Source: Pseudomonas sp. TMP9
GTDB lineage: Bacteria; Pseudomonadota; Gammaproteobacteria; Pseudomonadales; Pseudomonadaceae
Length of the DNA stretch: 64,000 nucleotides
Assembly: GCF_037943105.1 (NCBI RefSeq)
Contig: NZ_CP149803.1
Coordinates: forward strand, 1,736,001-1,800,000
Direction of reading: 5' to 3'
Every line of letters starts with the position of its first letter. Within the stretch, counting starts at the first letter, position 1. Below, one piece after another: positions 1-9,635 of this stretch. The notes beneath the pieces are model-generated. The model made no database searches, was not told where the DNA came from, and worked only from the letters and a program-made list of their open reading frames with translations. Both the position numbers and the translations under genes were made by a program.

Positions 1-407
1 CGCTGATCGCGCCGCCGCAGCGCCGCATGGACATCACCGAGAGCTGGAGCTGGCGCATGCGCATGCTGTTGACTACGGGGTTCGGTTGCACCAAGCGCTA
101 TCTGGAATACCACGATGCGGTAATCGCCTGCCTGCCGCCTGGGCAGTATCACGTGTTGCCATTACTCGGTGTGCACCCGGAGTATCAGGGGCAGCGTTTG
201 GGTGAGCAGTTGCTGGAAGCCCTGCATAACTGGTGCGCAGAAGATGCCCACTCCCAAGGCGTGGTGCTCGACACGGGTAATGCGCATTACTTGGACTTCT
301 ACAAACGCCAGGGTTATGAGGAGGTCGGCACAGTGGCCATCGGCCCTATAATCGAGCACGTGTTCTTCCATGCCAGCCCGCAAATAGCGGTCAAAGCCAG
401 CGCTTAA
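1..407 (+). CDS. GNAT-family N-acetyltransferase (5' end outside window)
   Basis: C-terminal part of a GNAT acetyltransferase, which would transfer an acetyl group from acetyl-CoA to an amine that cannot be identified here. The frame is open to the left edge: codons before the first ATG at 27 (L-I-A-P-P-Q-R-R) carry no stop, so the true start lies upstream. The acetyl-CoA loop is visible as LGVHPEYQGQRLGEQLLEAL, with the GNAT pattern V-x-P-x-x-Q-G-x-x-L-G. It is followed by the usual final strand region DFYKRQGYEEVG. It ends in TAA, followed by a palindrome. The family is clear; the substrate is not. Confidence 0.85.
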   Translation, partial: LIAPPQRRMDITESWSWRMRMLLTTGFGCTKRYLEYHDAVIACLPPGQYHVLPLLGVHPEYQGQRLGEQLLEALHNWCAEDAHSQGVVLDTGNAHYLDFYKRQGYEEVGTVAIGPIIEHVFFHASPQIAVKASA

Positions 408-414
408 GCCTCAA

Positions 415-442
415 GACTCGATAGGCCAAGCCCTATCGAGTC
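415..442. terminator. 11-bp perfect palindrome after the GNAT gene
   Basis: Arms GACTCGATAGG (415-425) and CCTATCGAGTC (432-442) with a 6-nt loop, eight bases after the GNAT stop codon. There is no T-tract on either side, so this is a hairpin in terminator position rather than a textbook intrinsic terminator. Confidence 0.5.
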
Positions 443-502
443 GCAACTAATTCCCTGCGCGGAGGCTCTAAACCGGCCCAGCGTCCGTGCTAGCATCGCC
501 CC

Positions 503-2230
503 ATGCCTGTGTTACCCAACCTTGTTACCGGTCTGCTTGTCTTACTGCTGAGTGCTGCGGCCTTGGCCGAGGCAGAGCTGCGCGTACGTATTGAGCCGGC
601 TAATAGCGCACTCAAACGCAATATCGAAGGTTATATCGGCAGCCTAGGCGAGCGCGATGCTGAAGCCCTTCAGCGTTTTCGCCGGGTGGCCGAGAACCAG
701 GCCGAGAAAGCCAGCCAGGCGCTGGGCTACTACCAAGCGCAGATCACAGCAGAGGTCAGTGAGGGCGCAACGCCGCGTCTGACCCTGCGCATCCAGCCTG
801 GTGAGCCGGTGCGCTTGCGTGATGTGGTGGTGCGTATTGAAGGTCCGGCGGCGCAACTGCGTGATTTTCGCCTCCCGAATGATCCACAGCTGCGTAGGGG
901 CGTCCAGCTCAATCACGGTCGTTACGACGCTGCTAAGCGAGACATCCAGAACCAGGCTTCACGTTATGGCTTTTTCGCAGGGCGTTTTAGCCAGCAGCGT
1001 CTGACGATCGACCCGGATAATGGGGTCGCAGACATCGAGCTGATTTATCTCAGCGGTCCACGCTATCAACTGGGGGCTGTGCATTTTCTGGGGGACTCAC
1101 CCTTTGATGAACAGCTGCTGCAGCGCATGGTGCCGTTCCCAGCCGATACACCTTATGACTCGGTGCTGATCGCTGAGCTGTATCAGGCGCTGCGTTCCAG
1201 TGGCTATTTTGAGTCGGTGCAGGTGGACGCCAACCCCAGCAGCGCAGCGGCCGAGCAGATCCCGGTGCAAGTCCAATTACAGGCGCGTAAGCCACGCAGC
1301 ATGGGCTTGGGCTTGGGGTTTTCCACTGATGTTGGGCCCCGTGGGCGAGCGAACTGGACGCGGCATTGGGCCAATCCACAGGGTCACAGTTATGGCGCGG
1401 AAGTCGAGCTGTCGGCCCCCCGGCAAAATGTCGGCCTGTGGTACGACGTCCCGCTTGATCCGCCGCTGACCGATAAACTCAGGGTCGCCGGCGGTTACCA
1501 GGCCGAGGAGTTGGCCGATACCGACAGCAAAAGCCGTTTACTGACCTTCGGGCCGGAATGGCACCGCCAATTGGACAATGGCTGGCAGCGAGTCGTGTCG
1601 CTGAAGTGGCGACACGAACAATACGACCTGGGCGATGACGCCGGCACCAGCACGCTGCTGATGCCGGGAATCAGCTATTCCTATCTGGGCAGTGATAATC
1701 AGATCGACCCCAACCATGGCTACCGTCTGCAGTTCGATCTGGCCGGGGCGGCTAATGGGCTGTTGTCGGATGCCAATGTGCTGCACGGCAATATTCAGCT
1801 CAAAGGCCTGACCACCGTGTTTAAACGCCATCGATTGCTGGGCCGGGTACAGCTAGGCGGCACCGAGTCCGATGGCTTTGCCCAAGTACCGCCGTCGCTG
1901 CGCTTCTTTGCGGGCGGCGACCAAAGCGTGCGCGGATATGACTACCAGAGTCTGTCACCAGAAAATGACGAGGGGGACAAGGTCGGTGGTCGTTACCTGT
2001 TCAGCACCAGCCTGGAATACCAATACAGCCTGACCGAGCGCTGGCGGTTGGCGAGTTTTGTTGATCAAGGCAATACCTTCGACTCCCTGCAAATCCCGTC
2101 GCTGAAAAGCGCCGTGGGCGTTGGCATACGCTGGGTCTCGCCACTGGGCCCGCTGCGCCTCGATTTGGCGCACCCGCTGGATGATCAAGGCGGTGTCCGC
2201 GTGCATTTCTCCATGGGGCCGGAGCTGTGA
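503..2230 (+). CDS. tamA: TamA, Omp85-family outer membrane assembly protein
   Basis: Outer-membrane half of the translocation and assembly module, which works with inner-membrane-anchored TamB to deliver proteins or lipids to the outer membrane. The 575-residue product starts with a signal peptide (about residues 1-23, ending ALAEA). Three POTRA-like periplasmic repeats follow to about residue 265, then a 16-strand Omp85 barrel. The Omp85 loop-6 motif VRGY is at about residues 476-479. The length is normal for TamA. The ATG at 503 has no strong Shine-Dalgarno but places the signal peptide correctly. The stop codon overlaps the GTG of tamB, so the two are translationally coupled, as is usual for this pair. 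Confidence 0.95.
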   Translation: MPVLPNLVTGLLVLLLSAAALAEAELRVRIEPANSALKRNIEGYIGSLGERDAEALQRFRRVAENQAEKASQALGYYQAQITAEVSEGATPRLTLRIQPGEPVRLRDVVVRIEGPAAQLRDFRLPNDPQLRRGVQLNHGRYDAAKRDIQNQASRYGFFAGRFSQQRLTIDPDNGVADIELIYLSGPRYQLGAVHFLGDSPFDEQLLQRMVPFPADTPYDSVLIAELYQALRSSGYFESVQVDANPSSAAAEQIPVQVQLQARKPRSMGLGLGFSTDVGPRGRANWTRHWANPQGHSYGAEVELSAPRQNVGLWYDVPLDPPLTDKLRVAGGYQAEELADTDSKSRLLTFGPEWHRQLDNGWQRVVSLKWRHEQYDLGDDAGTSTLLMPGISYSYLGSDNQIDPNHGYRLQFDLAGAANGLLSDANVLHGNIQLKGLTTVFKRHRLLGRVQLGGTESDGFAQVPPSLRFFAGGDQSVRGYDYQSLSPENDEGDKVGGRYLFSTSLEYQYSLTERWRLASFVDQGNTFDSLQIPSLKSAVGVGIRWVSPLGPLRLDLAHPLDDQGGVRVHFSMGPEL

Positions 2231-5200
2231 AGCGCTGGCTGCGCCACTCGCTATTCGCCGGGCTGGCTCTGTTGCTGGTACTTGTGCTGGGCCTAAGCGT
2301 GTTGCTGGGTACGCAAAGCGGCAGCCGCTGGTTGTTGGCGCAGCTACCGGGGTTGCAGGTAGAGGGTTTCACTGGGCGCCTGGGTGGCAGTTGGCGCGCG
2401 CAGCAACTGCGCTGGCAGCAGGGTGATAGCCGCGTTGAGGTGCTAGCCCCTCGTTTGCAGTGGTCGCCTGTCTGCCTACTGCGCCTGACCCTGTGTATCG
2501 AGCAGTTGCACAGTGGGCTAATCAGTGTGTCATTGCCGGCACGCGAGCAGCCCAACAAGCAACCGTTTAGCCTGCCGGATTTCAGCCTGCCGCTGGCGCT
2601 GCAATTAGGTGATGTGCAGATCGACAGCCTGCAGCTGAATGGCGTTGAACAACTGCGTGGCCTGCAACTGGCTGCTCGTTGGACGGCCCAAGGCATTCAG
2701 CTCGATAGCCTCAGCCTGAGTGCTGCTGACCTGGATTTGCAGTTGGCTGGCCACCTGCAAACCAGTGGCAACTGGCCGCTGCAGCTCAGTGGCCAGCTGC
2801 AATTGCCGGCGCAGCAGCAAGCGTGGCCCGTGACAGTGCACCTTGAGGGCGACTTGCGCGAGCGGGTGAACGTCACAGCCAGCAGCAGCGGTTACCTGCA
2901 GGGTAACCTAAGCGGCTGGCTGCAGCCCTTGGCTGAGCACATGCCCGCACAGGTGCGCGTGCAGGTTGCTACGTTCAAAGCCCGCGCGGAGTGGCCTGAA
3001 AGCCTCAATCTTGAACAGGTTGAGCTGAATGCCGAGGGCGATCTGCAGGCCGGTTATCACGTTATCGGCACGGCCAGCCTGCCGGCAAGCGAGGGGCCGG
3101 TAGCCTTGGCGCTGGCTGGGCTACTTAAGGCTGATAGCGCAGTAATCAGCAACCTGAGCCTGACCGCTAGCCCCGAGCAGCAGGTGCAGCTCAGTGGCGC
3201 GCTGAACTGGCAACAAGGCTTGAGCCTAGAAAGCCGGGTCAACTGGCAGGCTTTTCCTTGGCAGCGCCTCTATCCACTGGCAGAGCCTCTGCCTGTGGCC
3301 CTGCATGCGCTCACGGGTGAGTTGGCGTATTCAGAGGGCAATTACCTTGGGTATTTTGCCGCCGAACTGGACGGCCCAGCTGGGGCTTTTAGCCTGCAAA
3401 GCCCGCTGAGCGGCGACCTGCAAAAACTGTATTTACCCGAGTTACGTGTGCAAGCCGGCCAAGGTCGTGCTGAAGGCCAGGTCAGCCTGGGCTTTGCCGA
3501 GCCGCTGAGCTGGGATGTGCGCCTGCAACTGAGTCAGCTTGACCCTTCTTACTGGTTGGCCGAGCTGCCCGGCGAATTGGCCGGGCCATTGAACAGTTCC
3601 GGCAGCTTCAGCAACCAACAGCTGAGCCTCAATGCCGACATTGATCTTAGCGGCCGCTTGCGCGGCCAACCCGCTAAGTTACTGGCGCAATTTACCGGTG
3701 GCCTGGAGCAGGGCGAGCTGAGTGCGCTGGATATCCGCCTCGGCGATAACCGCATCAGCGGCAAGGCCGCCTTGCGCCAAGGGTTGAGCGGCCGGTTGCT
3801 GCTGGCGATGCCACGCTTGGGTCAGCTCTGGCCGGGCCTGCAAGGCCAGCTCAACGGCCATCTTGACCTGGCTGGCAAGCTGCACGCGCCCCAGGGCCAG
3901 TTGCACATGCAAGGGCAGCGCTTGGCGTATAAAACCCAGCGCTTACAACAGCTCACGCTCGACGCCAGCCTCAACAACGCTCAACGCGGGCGCGTAAAGC
4001 TCGATGCACAAGGTATTCAGCTCGGTGACACCGAGCTGGGTCGGCTGACCGCCACCCTGAGCGGTGATCAAAAACAACAGCGCGGAGAACTGCAACTGCA
4101 AGGTCCCTTGCTCAATAGCCAGCTGGTCGTGGCCGGGACATTGGACAAGGGCAACTGGCGCGGCAGTCTCAGCCGTGGCGAGGTGCAAAGTGGCGGTCAA
4201 GACTGGCAACTGCAACAGCCGGCATCGTTGCTGCACTTGGTCAGCGGGCAGCTCAGCGTGGGCGCACATTGCTGGCGTTCAGGCTCAGCCAGCCTATGTG
4301 GCACGGAGCAGCGTCTATTGCCGCACCTCAAGCTGAACTACCAGCTGAGTAACTTACCCATGGACAGCCTGGCGCAGTGGTGGCCCAAGGACTTCCAATG
4401 GCAGGGCCAACTCAACGGCAAACTGCAGGTAGACCTGCCGCCCAGCGGCCCCAGTGGCAGCCTTGAATTGGATGCCGGCAGCGGCGTATGGCGTATTCGC
4501 GATCAACAACAGTGGTTGGATTTTGCTTATGACAGCCTGCGCTTGAGCACGCAGATACGCCCACAGCGCATCGATGCTGCGCTGCAATTGCGTGGCCCGG
4601 CCATTGGCGAGTTAGCCGTGCAGGCTCAGCTTGATCCGCGCCCGGCCAGCAAACCGTTGTCCGGCAGCTTTCGCTTAAATGGTCTGGACTTAGCGCTGGT
4701 CCGGCCATTTGTGCCGATGGTGGAGCGCATCGCTGGGCAATTGAATGGCGCGGGTAGCCTTTCTGGTGGGCTGTTGGCGCCGCAGATTAACGGCACATTA
4801 GGGGTAATAAACGCTGAAATAGCCGGTGGCGAGCTGCCGATGAACATCGAGCAGCTACAACTGCAGGCGCAGGTTATGGGTGAGCGGCTGGTGCTGGAAG
4901 GCGATTGGCGCAGCGGCGAACAGGGCCAAGGCAGTTTGAATGGCGAGTTGAACTGGGCCGATGGCCTGCAGGCCGACGTGCAGCTGCGTGGCAGCCGTTT
5001 GCCCGTCACGGTTGAGCCCTATGCCGCACTGGAGGTTGAGCCTGATTTACGCCTGCGCCTGCGTGATCAGCAGTTGTCAGTAGCCGGTAAGCTGCTGATC
5101 CCCAGTGGAGCAATTACCGTTCGCGAGCTGCCAGCGTCGACGGTGCAAATTTCCAGCGATGCACGGGTGGTGGGCCTCGAAAGTGCGCAGCAGCCGGCCA

Positions 5201-5892
5201 CGGCGATTGCCATGGACATTGATGTCGAGGTGGGCCAGGAGCGCCTGACCTTCAGCGGTTTTGGTTTAAATGCCGAGCTACAAGGCCGCGTGCATATCGG
5301 CAATGACCTCGACACGCGAGGCGAGTTGAACCTCAACAAAGGGCGCTTTCGTGCCTATGGCCAGCGCTTGACCCTACGGCGTGCGCGCCTGCTGTTCGCC
5401 GGGCCTATCGACCAGCCGTTTGTGGATATCGAAGCGGTGCGTCAGGTCAATGATGTTACCGCTGGCCTGCGCCTAAACGGCAATGCGGCGCAACCCACCA
5501 GCACGGTATTTTCCGAACCGGCCATGAGCCAAGAGCAGGCGCTGTCCTACTTGGTGATGGGGCGGCCGTTGGGGCAGGGCGGTGGTGATAACAGCGTGTT
5601 TGCTCAAGCCGCTCTGGCTTTGGGCATGGCGGGCAGTGCGCCGCTGATTAGCAACTTAGCTCAGGGCTTGGGCATCGGTGACTTTCAACTGGACACCCAA
5701 GGCAGCGGTGTCACCACCCGCGTGGTGGCCAGCGGCAACCTGTCCGAGCGCCTGAGCCTGCGTTACGGCGTGGGTGTGTTCGAGCCGGCTAACACCATTG
5801 CCTTGCGCTATGAGCTGAGCCGCAAGCTCTACCTTGAGGCTGCCAGCGGCTTGGCCAGTTCCCTGGATCTGTTCTATCGGCGTGACTTTTAA
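2227..5892 (+). CDS. tamB: TamB, translocation and assembly module inner-membrane protein
   Basis: Very large AsmA/TamB-type protein (1221 aa). One N-terminal transmembrane anchor (about residues 8-28) is followed by a long, repetitive beta-strand region rich in L-Q-L-x-G patterns that should form a periplasm-spanning beta-taco. A conserved C-terminal TamB (DUF490) domain covers roughly the last 350 residues and ends in F, as is typical for a segment that meets an outer-membrane barrel. The start is GTG at 2227, overlapping the tamA TGA in the sequence GTGA. TamB proteins bridge the two membranes and are implicated in autotransporter assembly and phospholipid transport. Nothing suggests a frameshift. 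Confidence 0.95.
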   Translation: MKRWLRHSLFAGLALLLVLVLGLSVLLGTQSGSRWLLAQLPGLQVEGFTGRLGGSWRAQQLRWQQGDSRVEVLAPRLQWSPVCLLRLTLCIEQLHSGLISVSLPAREQPNKQPFSLPDFSLPLALQLGDVQIDSLQLNGVEQLRGLQLAARWTAQGIQLDSLSLSAADLDLQLAGHLQTSGNWPLQLSGQLQLPAQQQAWPVTVHLEGDLRERVNVTASSSGYLQGNLSGWLQPLAEHMPAQVRVQVATFKARAEWPESLNLEQVELNAEGDLQAGYHVIGTASLPASEGPVALALAGLLKADSAVISNLSLTASPEQQVQLSGALNWQQGLSLESRVNWQAFPWQRLYPLAEPLPVALHALTGELAYSEGNYLGYFAAELDGPAGAFSLQSPLSGDLQKLYLPELRVQAGQGRAEGQVSLGFAEPLSWDVRLQLSQLDPSYWLAELPGELAGPLNSSGSFSNQQLSLNADIDLSGRLRGQPAKLLAQFTGGLEQGELSALDIRLGDNRISGKAALRQGLSGRLLLAMPRLGQLWPGLQGQLNGHLDLAGKLHAPQGQLHMQGQRLAYKTQRLQQLTLDASLNNAQRGRVKLDAQGIQLGDTELGRLTATLSGDQKQQRGELQLQGPLLNSQLVVAGTLDKGNWRGSLSRGEVQSGGQDWQLQQPASLLHLVSGQLSVGAHCWRSGSASLCGTEQRLLPHLKLNYQLSNLPMDSLAQWWPKDFQWQGQLNGKLQVDLPPSGPSGSLELDAGSGVWRIRDQQQWLDFAYDSLRLSTQIRPQRIDAALQLRGPAIGELAVQAQLDPRPASKPLSGSFRLNGLDLALVRPFVPMVERIAGQLNGAGSLSGGLLAPQINGTLGVINAEIAGGELPMNIEQLQLQAQVMGERLVLEGDWRSGEQGQGSLNGELNWADGLQADVQLRGSRLPVTVEPYAALEVEPDLRLRLRDQQLSVAGKLLIPSGAITVRELPASTVQISSDARVVGLESAQQPATAIAMDIDVEVGQERLTFSGFGLNAELQGRVHIGNDLDTRGELNLNKGRFRAYGQRLTLRRARLLFAGPIDQPFVDIEAVRQVNDVTAGLRLNGNAAQPTSTVFSEPAMSQEQALSYLVMGRPLGQGGGDNSVFAQAALALGMAGSAPLISNLAQGLGIGDFQLDTQGSGVTTRVVASGNLSERLSLRYGVGVFEPANTIALRYELSRKLYLEAASGLASSLDLFYRRDF

Positions 5893-5953
5893 GCCGGTTT
5901 TATGCGGCTAAAAGCTGGATTATTCAAGTTAAATCGCGGTTAAATTGCGCGAT

Positions 5954-5979
5954 ACGCTTAAAATAGCTAAGCGTTTAAA
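5954..5979 (+). terminator. weak hairpin with T/A tail downstream of tamB
   Basis: ACGCTTA (5954-5960) pairs with TAAGCGT (5968-5974) and is followed by TTTAAAT. It lies 62 nt past the tamB stop. It could end the tamAB transcript, but it is short and AT-rich. The rest of the 293-nt gap before the symporter gene holds no feature I can support. Confidence 0.35.
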
Positions 5980-6185
5980 TCTAAACAGTGAAAACCCCTA
6001 TGACAGTCTTCATATACTGACTGTTGCCGATATTCGGGCAGTCGTTGTGCTAGCGGACAGCACCCGATCTGCTGTTTGCCAGCCTGCCGATCCGGCTCGC
6101 TACTGGTGCAAAGCAAGGCCTACCCGGCATTCGGACAAGCGAAGGCTACCTCCCTCGCGTTCACTACAAAAATAAGGAAATGAAC

Positions 6186-7529
6186 ATGGAATTCCTCAAC
6201 ACCCTGGTTAATCAGCTTAATGGCATTGTCTGGGGTCCACCCATGCTGGTGCTGATTCTCGGTACCGGCCTGTTCCTCATGTTGCGCTTGAAGTTTATGC
6301 CGCTGACCAAGATCGGCGCAGGCTTTAAGTTGATGTGGCAGGGCCGCAAGAAGGGCGATGCGGAGAGCGGCGAAATCAGCCCGTTCCAGGCGTTGATGAC
6401 CTGCCTGGCTGCTACCGTGGGTACTGGCAACATTGCCGGCGTGGCCACCGCGATTTTTCTTGGCGGTCCGGGCGCCTTGTTCTGGATGTGGTGCACCGCG
6501 CTGGTCGGTATGGCCACCAAGTACTGCGAAGTGGTGCTGGCGGTGCATTACCGCGAGAAGGACAAGCGCGGCGAGCACGTTGGCGGCCCGATGTACGCGA
6601 TCAAAAACGGCTTGGGTAAAAAGTGGCTGTGGCTGGGCACCGCATTCGCCATCTTTGGTGGCTTTGCCGGCTTTGGTATCGGCAACATGGTCCAGGTCAA
6701 CAGCATGGCCGCCGCCCTGCAAACCACCTTCAATGTGCCGCTTTGGGTCACAGGTGTTGTGACCATGGTCTTTGTCGGTATGGTCATCCTCGGTGGCATC
6801 AAACGTATCGGTAAAGTGGCGGCGACGTTGGTGCCGTTTATGTGTGTGGCCTACATCATCGCCGCCATGGTGGTGTTGGTGGTCAATGCCTCGGAAATTC
6901 CAGCAGCCTTTGACATGATTTTCACCTACGCCTTTAGCCCAGCGGCGGCCACGGGTGGTTTTGCGGGTGCGGCCGTGATGGCGGCGATTCGCTTTGGTGT
7001 GGCCCGCGGTATTTTCTCCAACGAAGCAGGCCTGGGCACTGCCGGTATTGCTCAAGCAGCCGGTACCACGAACAGCCCGGTCCGCTCGGGGATGATCGGT
7101 ATGCTCGGGACCTTTATCGACACCATCATCATTTGCTCAATGACTGGCCTGGCGATTATTACGTCTGGCGTATGGACCAGCGGTGTCAGCGGTGCAGCGC
7201 TTTCTGCGGCAGCCTTCGAGTCGGCCATGCCCGGCGTTGGCGGTTACATTCTGACCATCGCTCTGGTGGTGTTCGCCTTTACCACCATCCTTGGCTGGAG
7301 CTACTTCGGCGAGAAGTGCTGGGAATACATGGTGGGTACCAAAGCCATATTGCCGTTCCGGATTCTATGGGTGGTGGCGGTGCCATTCGGCGCGATTGCC
7401 CAGCTGGACTTTGCGTGGCTGGTAGCGGATACCCTCAACGGCCTAATGGCGATTCCTAACTTGTTGTCGCTGCTGTTACTGAGCCCGATCGTGGTCAAAC
7501 TGACCAAGGATCATTTCGCTAAAAATTGA
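6186..7529 (+). CDS. sodium:alanine/glycine symporter (AGCS family)
   Basis: Integral inner-membrane carrier of the alanine-or-glycine:cation symporter family, which imports small neutral amino acids with Na+. The sequence is dominated by about ten to eleven hydrophobic helices. AGCS signatures are visible, including the stretch around [12 protein letters not shown] near residue 80 and the conserved segment [19 protein letters not shown] near residue 280. Two in-frame ATGs are possible. The AAGGA at 6174-6178 lies one base from the ATG at 6180 but seven bases from the ATG at 6186 (MEFLN), so I use the latter, giving 447 aa. It appears monocistronic. Whether it prefers alanine or glycine cannot be read from the sequence. 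Confidence 0.9.
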   Translation: MEFLNTLVNQLNGIVWGPPMLVLILGTGLFLMLRLKFMPLTKIGAGFKLMWQGRKKGDAESGEISPFQALMTCLAATVGTGNIAGVATAIFLGGPGALFWMWCTALVGMATKYCEVVLAVHYREKDKRGEHVGGPMYAIKNGLGKKWLWLGTAFAIFGGFAGFGIGNMVQVNSMAAALQTTFNVPLWVTGVVTMVFVGMVILGGIKRIGKVAATLVPFMCVAYIIAAMVVLVVNASEIPAAFDMIFTYAFSPAAATGGFAGAAVMAAIRFGVARGIFSNEAGLGTAGIAQAAGTTNSPVRSGMIGMLGTFIDTIIICSMTGLAIITSGVWTSGVSGAALSAAAFESAMPGVGGYILTIALVVFAFTTILGWSYFGEKCWEYMVGTKAILPFRILWVVAVPFGAIAQLDFAWLVADTLNGLMAIPNLLSLLLLSPIVVKLTKDHFAKN

Positions 7530-7668
7530 TGTACCGTTCGGGCGGTTAGGCCAGCCGGACGTTTGTTTAGCGCTGCCTATTGCCCATCAGAGGGCGCGGG
7601 CTTGCCAGTTGGTAGGTTCACGCCCTAACGTATTACCCCTGTCCATTTTTGCTGAAAGGATCGTCCCC

Positions 7669-8169
7669 ATGGCACAAGTCACCCTTAAAGGCTCCCCGGT
7701 TGAAGTCACCGGTCAACTGCCGCAGATTGGTCAACAAGCGCCGGCGTTTAGCCTAGTTGCCGCTGACCTGAGTGATGTGAGCCTGGCCAGCTTGGCCGGC
7801 AAGCGCAAAGTTCTGAACATTTTCCCAAGCGTTGACACGCCTACCTGCGCCACCTCGGTGCGTACCTTCAACGCTGGTGCCAGTAAACTGGCCAACACCG
7901 TGGTGCTGTGCATCTCCACTGACCTGCCATTCGCCCAGGCACGCTTCTGCGGTGCTGAAGGCCTGGACAACGTCATCAACCTGTCGACCATGCGCGGTGC
8001 TGACTTCCTGCAGAGCTACGGCGTAGCCATTGCCAGCGGCCCGCTGGTCGGTGTGGCAGCCCGTGCAGTCCTGGTGCTAGATGAGCATGACAAAGTGCTG
8101 CACAGCGAGCTGGTCGGTGAAATCGCCGATGAGCCAAATTACGCAGCGGCAATGGCGGTGCTCAAGTAA
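7669..8169 (+). CDS. tpx: thiol peroxidase Tpx (atypical 2-Cys peroxiredoxin)
   Basis: Reduces H2O2 and alkyl hydroperoxides with electrons from thioredoxin. The protein is 166 aa, normal for Tpx. The peroxidatic cysteine is Cys60 in the motif [10 protein letters not shown]. The resolving cysteine is Cys94 in RFCGAEG. The 34-residue spacing equals that of the E. coli enzyme (61/95). The start at 7669 ([13 protein letters not shown]) has a GAAAGGA ribosome site eight bases upstream; a longer in-frame extension to 7609 is not supported. It is transcribed alone and followed by a good intrinsic terminator. A second peroxide-defence gene, katG, lies 10 kb downstream. Confidence 0.96.
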   Translation: MAQVTLKGSPVEVTGQLPQIGQQAPAFSLVAADLSDVSLASLAGKRKVLNIFPSVDTPTCATSVRTFNAGASKLANTVVLCISTDLPFAQARFCGAEGLDNVINLSTMRGADFLQSYGVAIASGPLVGVAARAVLVLDEHDKVLHSELVGEIADEPNYAAAMAVLK

Positions 8170-8188
8170 GCACCCCCGGATGTTGATT

Positions 8189-8213
8189 ACGGCCTGCTCT
8201 GCAGGCCGTTTTT
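8189..8213 (+). terminator. Rho-independent terminator of tpx
   Basis: Stem ACGGCCTGC (8189-8197) and GCAGGCCGT (8201-8209), 3-nt loop, then TTTTT, starting 19 nt after the tpx stop. A canonical intrinsic terminator. Confidence 0.9.
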
Positions 8214-8219
8214 ATTCAT

Positions 8220-8295
8220 GGCCTGCCATCCCTGGTGGCCACCCTGCGGGCCGTCACTACGCGACGTTGAGCACTGTTTCCGACAATTTTCTATT
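8220..8295. repeat. 75-bp dispersed intergenic repeat, copy A
   Basis: Begins GGCCTGCCATCC and contains CTACGCGACGTT and a GACAATT tail. A second copy lies at 26866-26940 in the same orientation, with about a dozen differences and a 1-nt indel. Here it sits between the tpx terminator and muxA. Confidence 0.7.
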
Positions 8296-8405
8296 CGGAT
8301 CAGACATTTAGTAACGCATAAGAAAGGTAAATAGCCGGTAAAGAGCCTTTGCAGGCCGGCTGATAGCCCATATCGTTCAGGCTCCCCACGTAAGCGATCG
8401 TTGCC

Positions 8406-9635
8406 ATGCCTGATTCACAGTCCACCGTCCGTTCCCGAAATCTGTCCCGCCAATGGCTGATTGGCGCGCTCTTGCTCGCGTTGCTGCTTCTGCTGCTCTG
8501 GTGGTTTTGGCCGAATAAGCCGCAGCCGTCGTCTATGCGCGGCGGACCTTTTGGCGATATGGGGCCGATACCGGTGCGGGTGGCGGATGTTAGCCAGGGT
8601 GATTTCCCGGTCGAGCTCAAGGCTTTGGGTACCGTCACGGCCTACAACACCGTTAATGTACGCGGCCGGGTGGACGGCGAATTGGTCAAGGTGCTGTTCA
8701 AGGATGGCCAGCAGGTCAAAGCCGGCGAACTGCTCGCGGTGATCGACCCGCGCGCCTATGACATTGCCCTGCAGCAGGCCCAAGGTGCGCTGCAAGAGCG
8801 CCAAGCGCAGCTGCGCAACGCCGAGTTAGATTTGGCGCGCTACCGCGGCCTGTTTGCCGAAGACTCGATTGCCAAACAAACCCTCGATACCCAAGAAGCG
8901 TTGGTCAATCAGTACCGTGGCAACCTAAAAAGCTTGCAGGCGGATGTCGCCACAGCGCGACTTAATCTTGATTTCACCCAGGTGCGTGCAGCGATTAGTG
9001 GCCGCCTGGGTATCCGTCAGGCGGATGCCGGCAACTTAGTCAGTTCGAGCGATGCATTGCCGCTGGTGGTGATCACTCAGACTCTGCCAATTTCCGTGAT
9101 GTTTACTCTGCCAGAAGCTGAATTACCGGCCGTGGTGCAGCAAATGCGCGCAGGCCAGACGCTAACGGTCGAGGCTTGGGACCGTAGTGAAAAATTAAAA
9201 TTGGCAGAAGGGCAGCTGCAAAGCATTGATAACCTGATCGACACCGCCACCGGCACGGTCAAGCTCAAGGCGCGTTTTGCCAATGCCGAAGAAATGCTCT
9301 TCCCCAACCAATTCGTCAACGTGCGCCTGCGCGTGCAAACCCTGCAGAACGTCACGCTAATGCCGGCCGCCGCGCTGCAGTTTGGCGCGGGTGGCACCTT
9401 CGCCTATGTGGTAGACGCAGAAGACAAGGTGCAGCTGACGCCCATCAGCATCGGCCCTAGCGACGGCCAGGTCAGCGTGGTTGAGCAGGGGCTTAAAGCG
9501 GGCGACCGCGTGGTGTTGGAAGGCACCGATCGGTTGCGCTCGGGCAATCAGGTCGAGGTGGTCAGCGACCAGCCGGCTGCCACTCAAGCACAGCCAGCCG
9601 CGCCTGAGCGCTCAGCAGTGCCGCACGCCGAATGA
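8406..9635 (+). CDS. muxA: MuxA/MdtA-type RND periplasmic adaptor (membrane fusion protein)
   Basis: Adaptor that links the inner-membrane RND pumps to the outer-membrane channel. The 409-aa protein has an N-terminal membrane anchor (about residues 19-36, leucine-rich and ending WWFWP). A lipoyl/barrel-sandwich half-motif lies near [24 protein letters not shown], an alpha-helical hairpin at about 115-185 ([18 protein letters not shown]), and then beta-barrel and membrane-proximal domains. First gene of a four-gene operon; its TGA overlaps the muxB ATG (ATGA). Gene order adaptor-RND-RND-outer membrane factor matches muxABC-opmB of Pseudomonas and mdtABC of enterics. The actual drug spectrum cannot be told from the sequence. 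Confidence 0.93.
   Translation: MPDSQSTVRSRNLSRQWLIGALLLALLLLLLWWFWPNKPQPSSMRGGPFGDMGPIPVRVADVSQGDFPVELKALGTVTAYNTVNVRGRVDGELVKVLFKDGQQVKAGELLAVIDPRAYDIALQQAQGALQERQAQLRNAELDLARYRGLFAEDSIAKQTLDTQEALVNQYRGNLKSLQADVATARLNLDFTQVRAAISGRLGIRQADAGNLVSSSDALPLVVITQTLPISVMFTLPEAELPAVVQQMRAGQTLTVEAWDRSEKLKLAEGQLQSIDNLIDTATGTVKLKARFANAEEMLFPNQFVNVRLRVQTLQNVTLMPAAALQFGAGGTFAYVVDAEDKVQLTPISIGPSDGQVSVVEQGLKAGDRVVLEGTDRLRSGNQVEVVSDQPAATQAQPAAPERSAVPHAE

Noticed and set aside
5893..6185. Possible glycine riboswitch before the amino-acid symporter
   Set aside because: The spacer lacks the conserved glycine-aptamer core; a small open frame at 5945-6175 also has no support.
6120..7055. 311-codon open frame antisense to the alanine/glycine symporter
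   Set aside because: Histidine- and glycine-rich shadow of membrane-protein codons; not a plausible protein.
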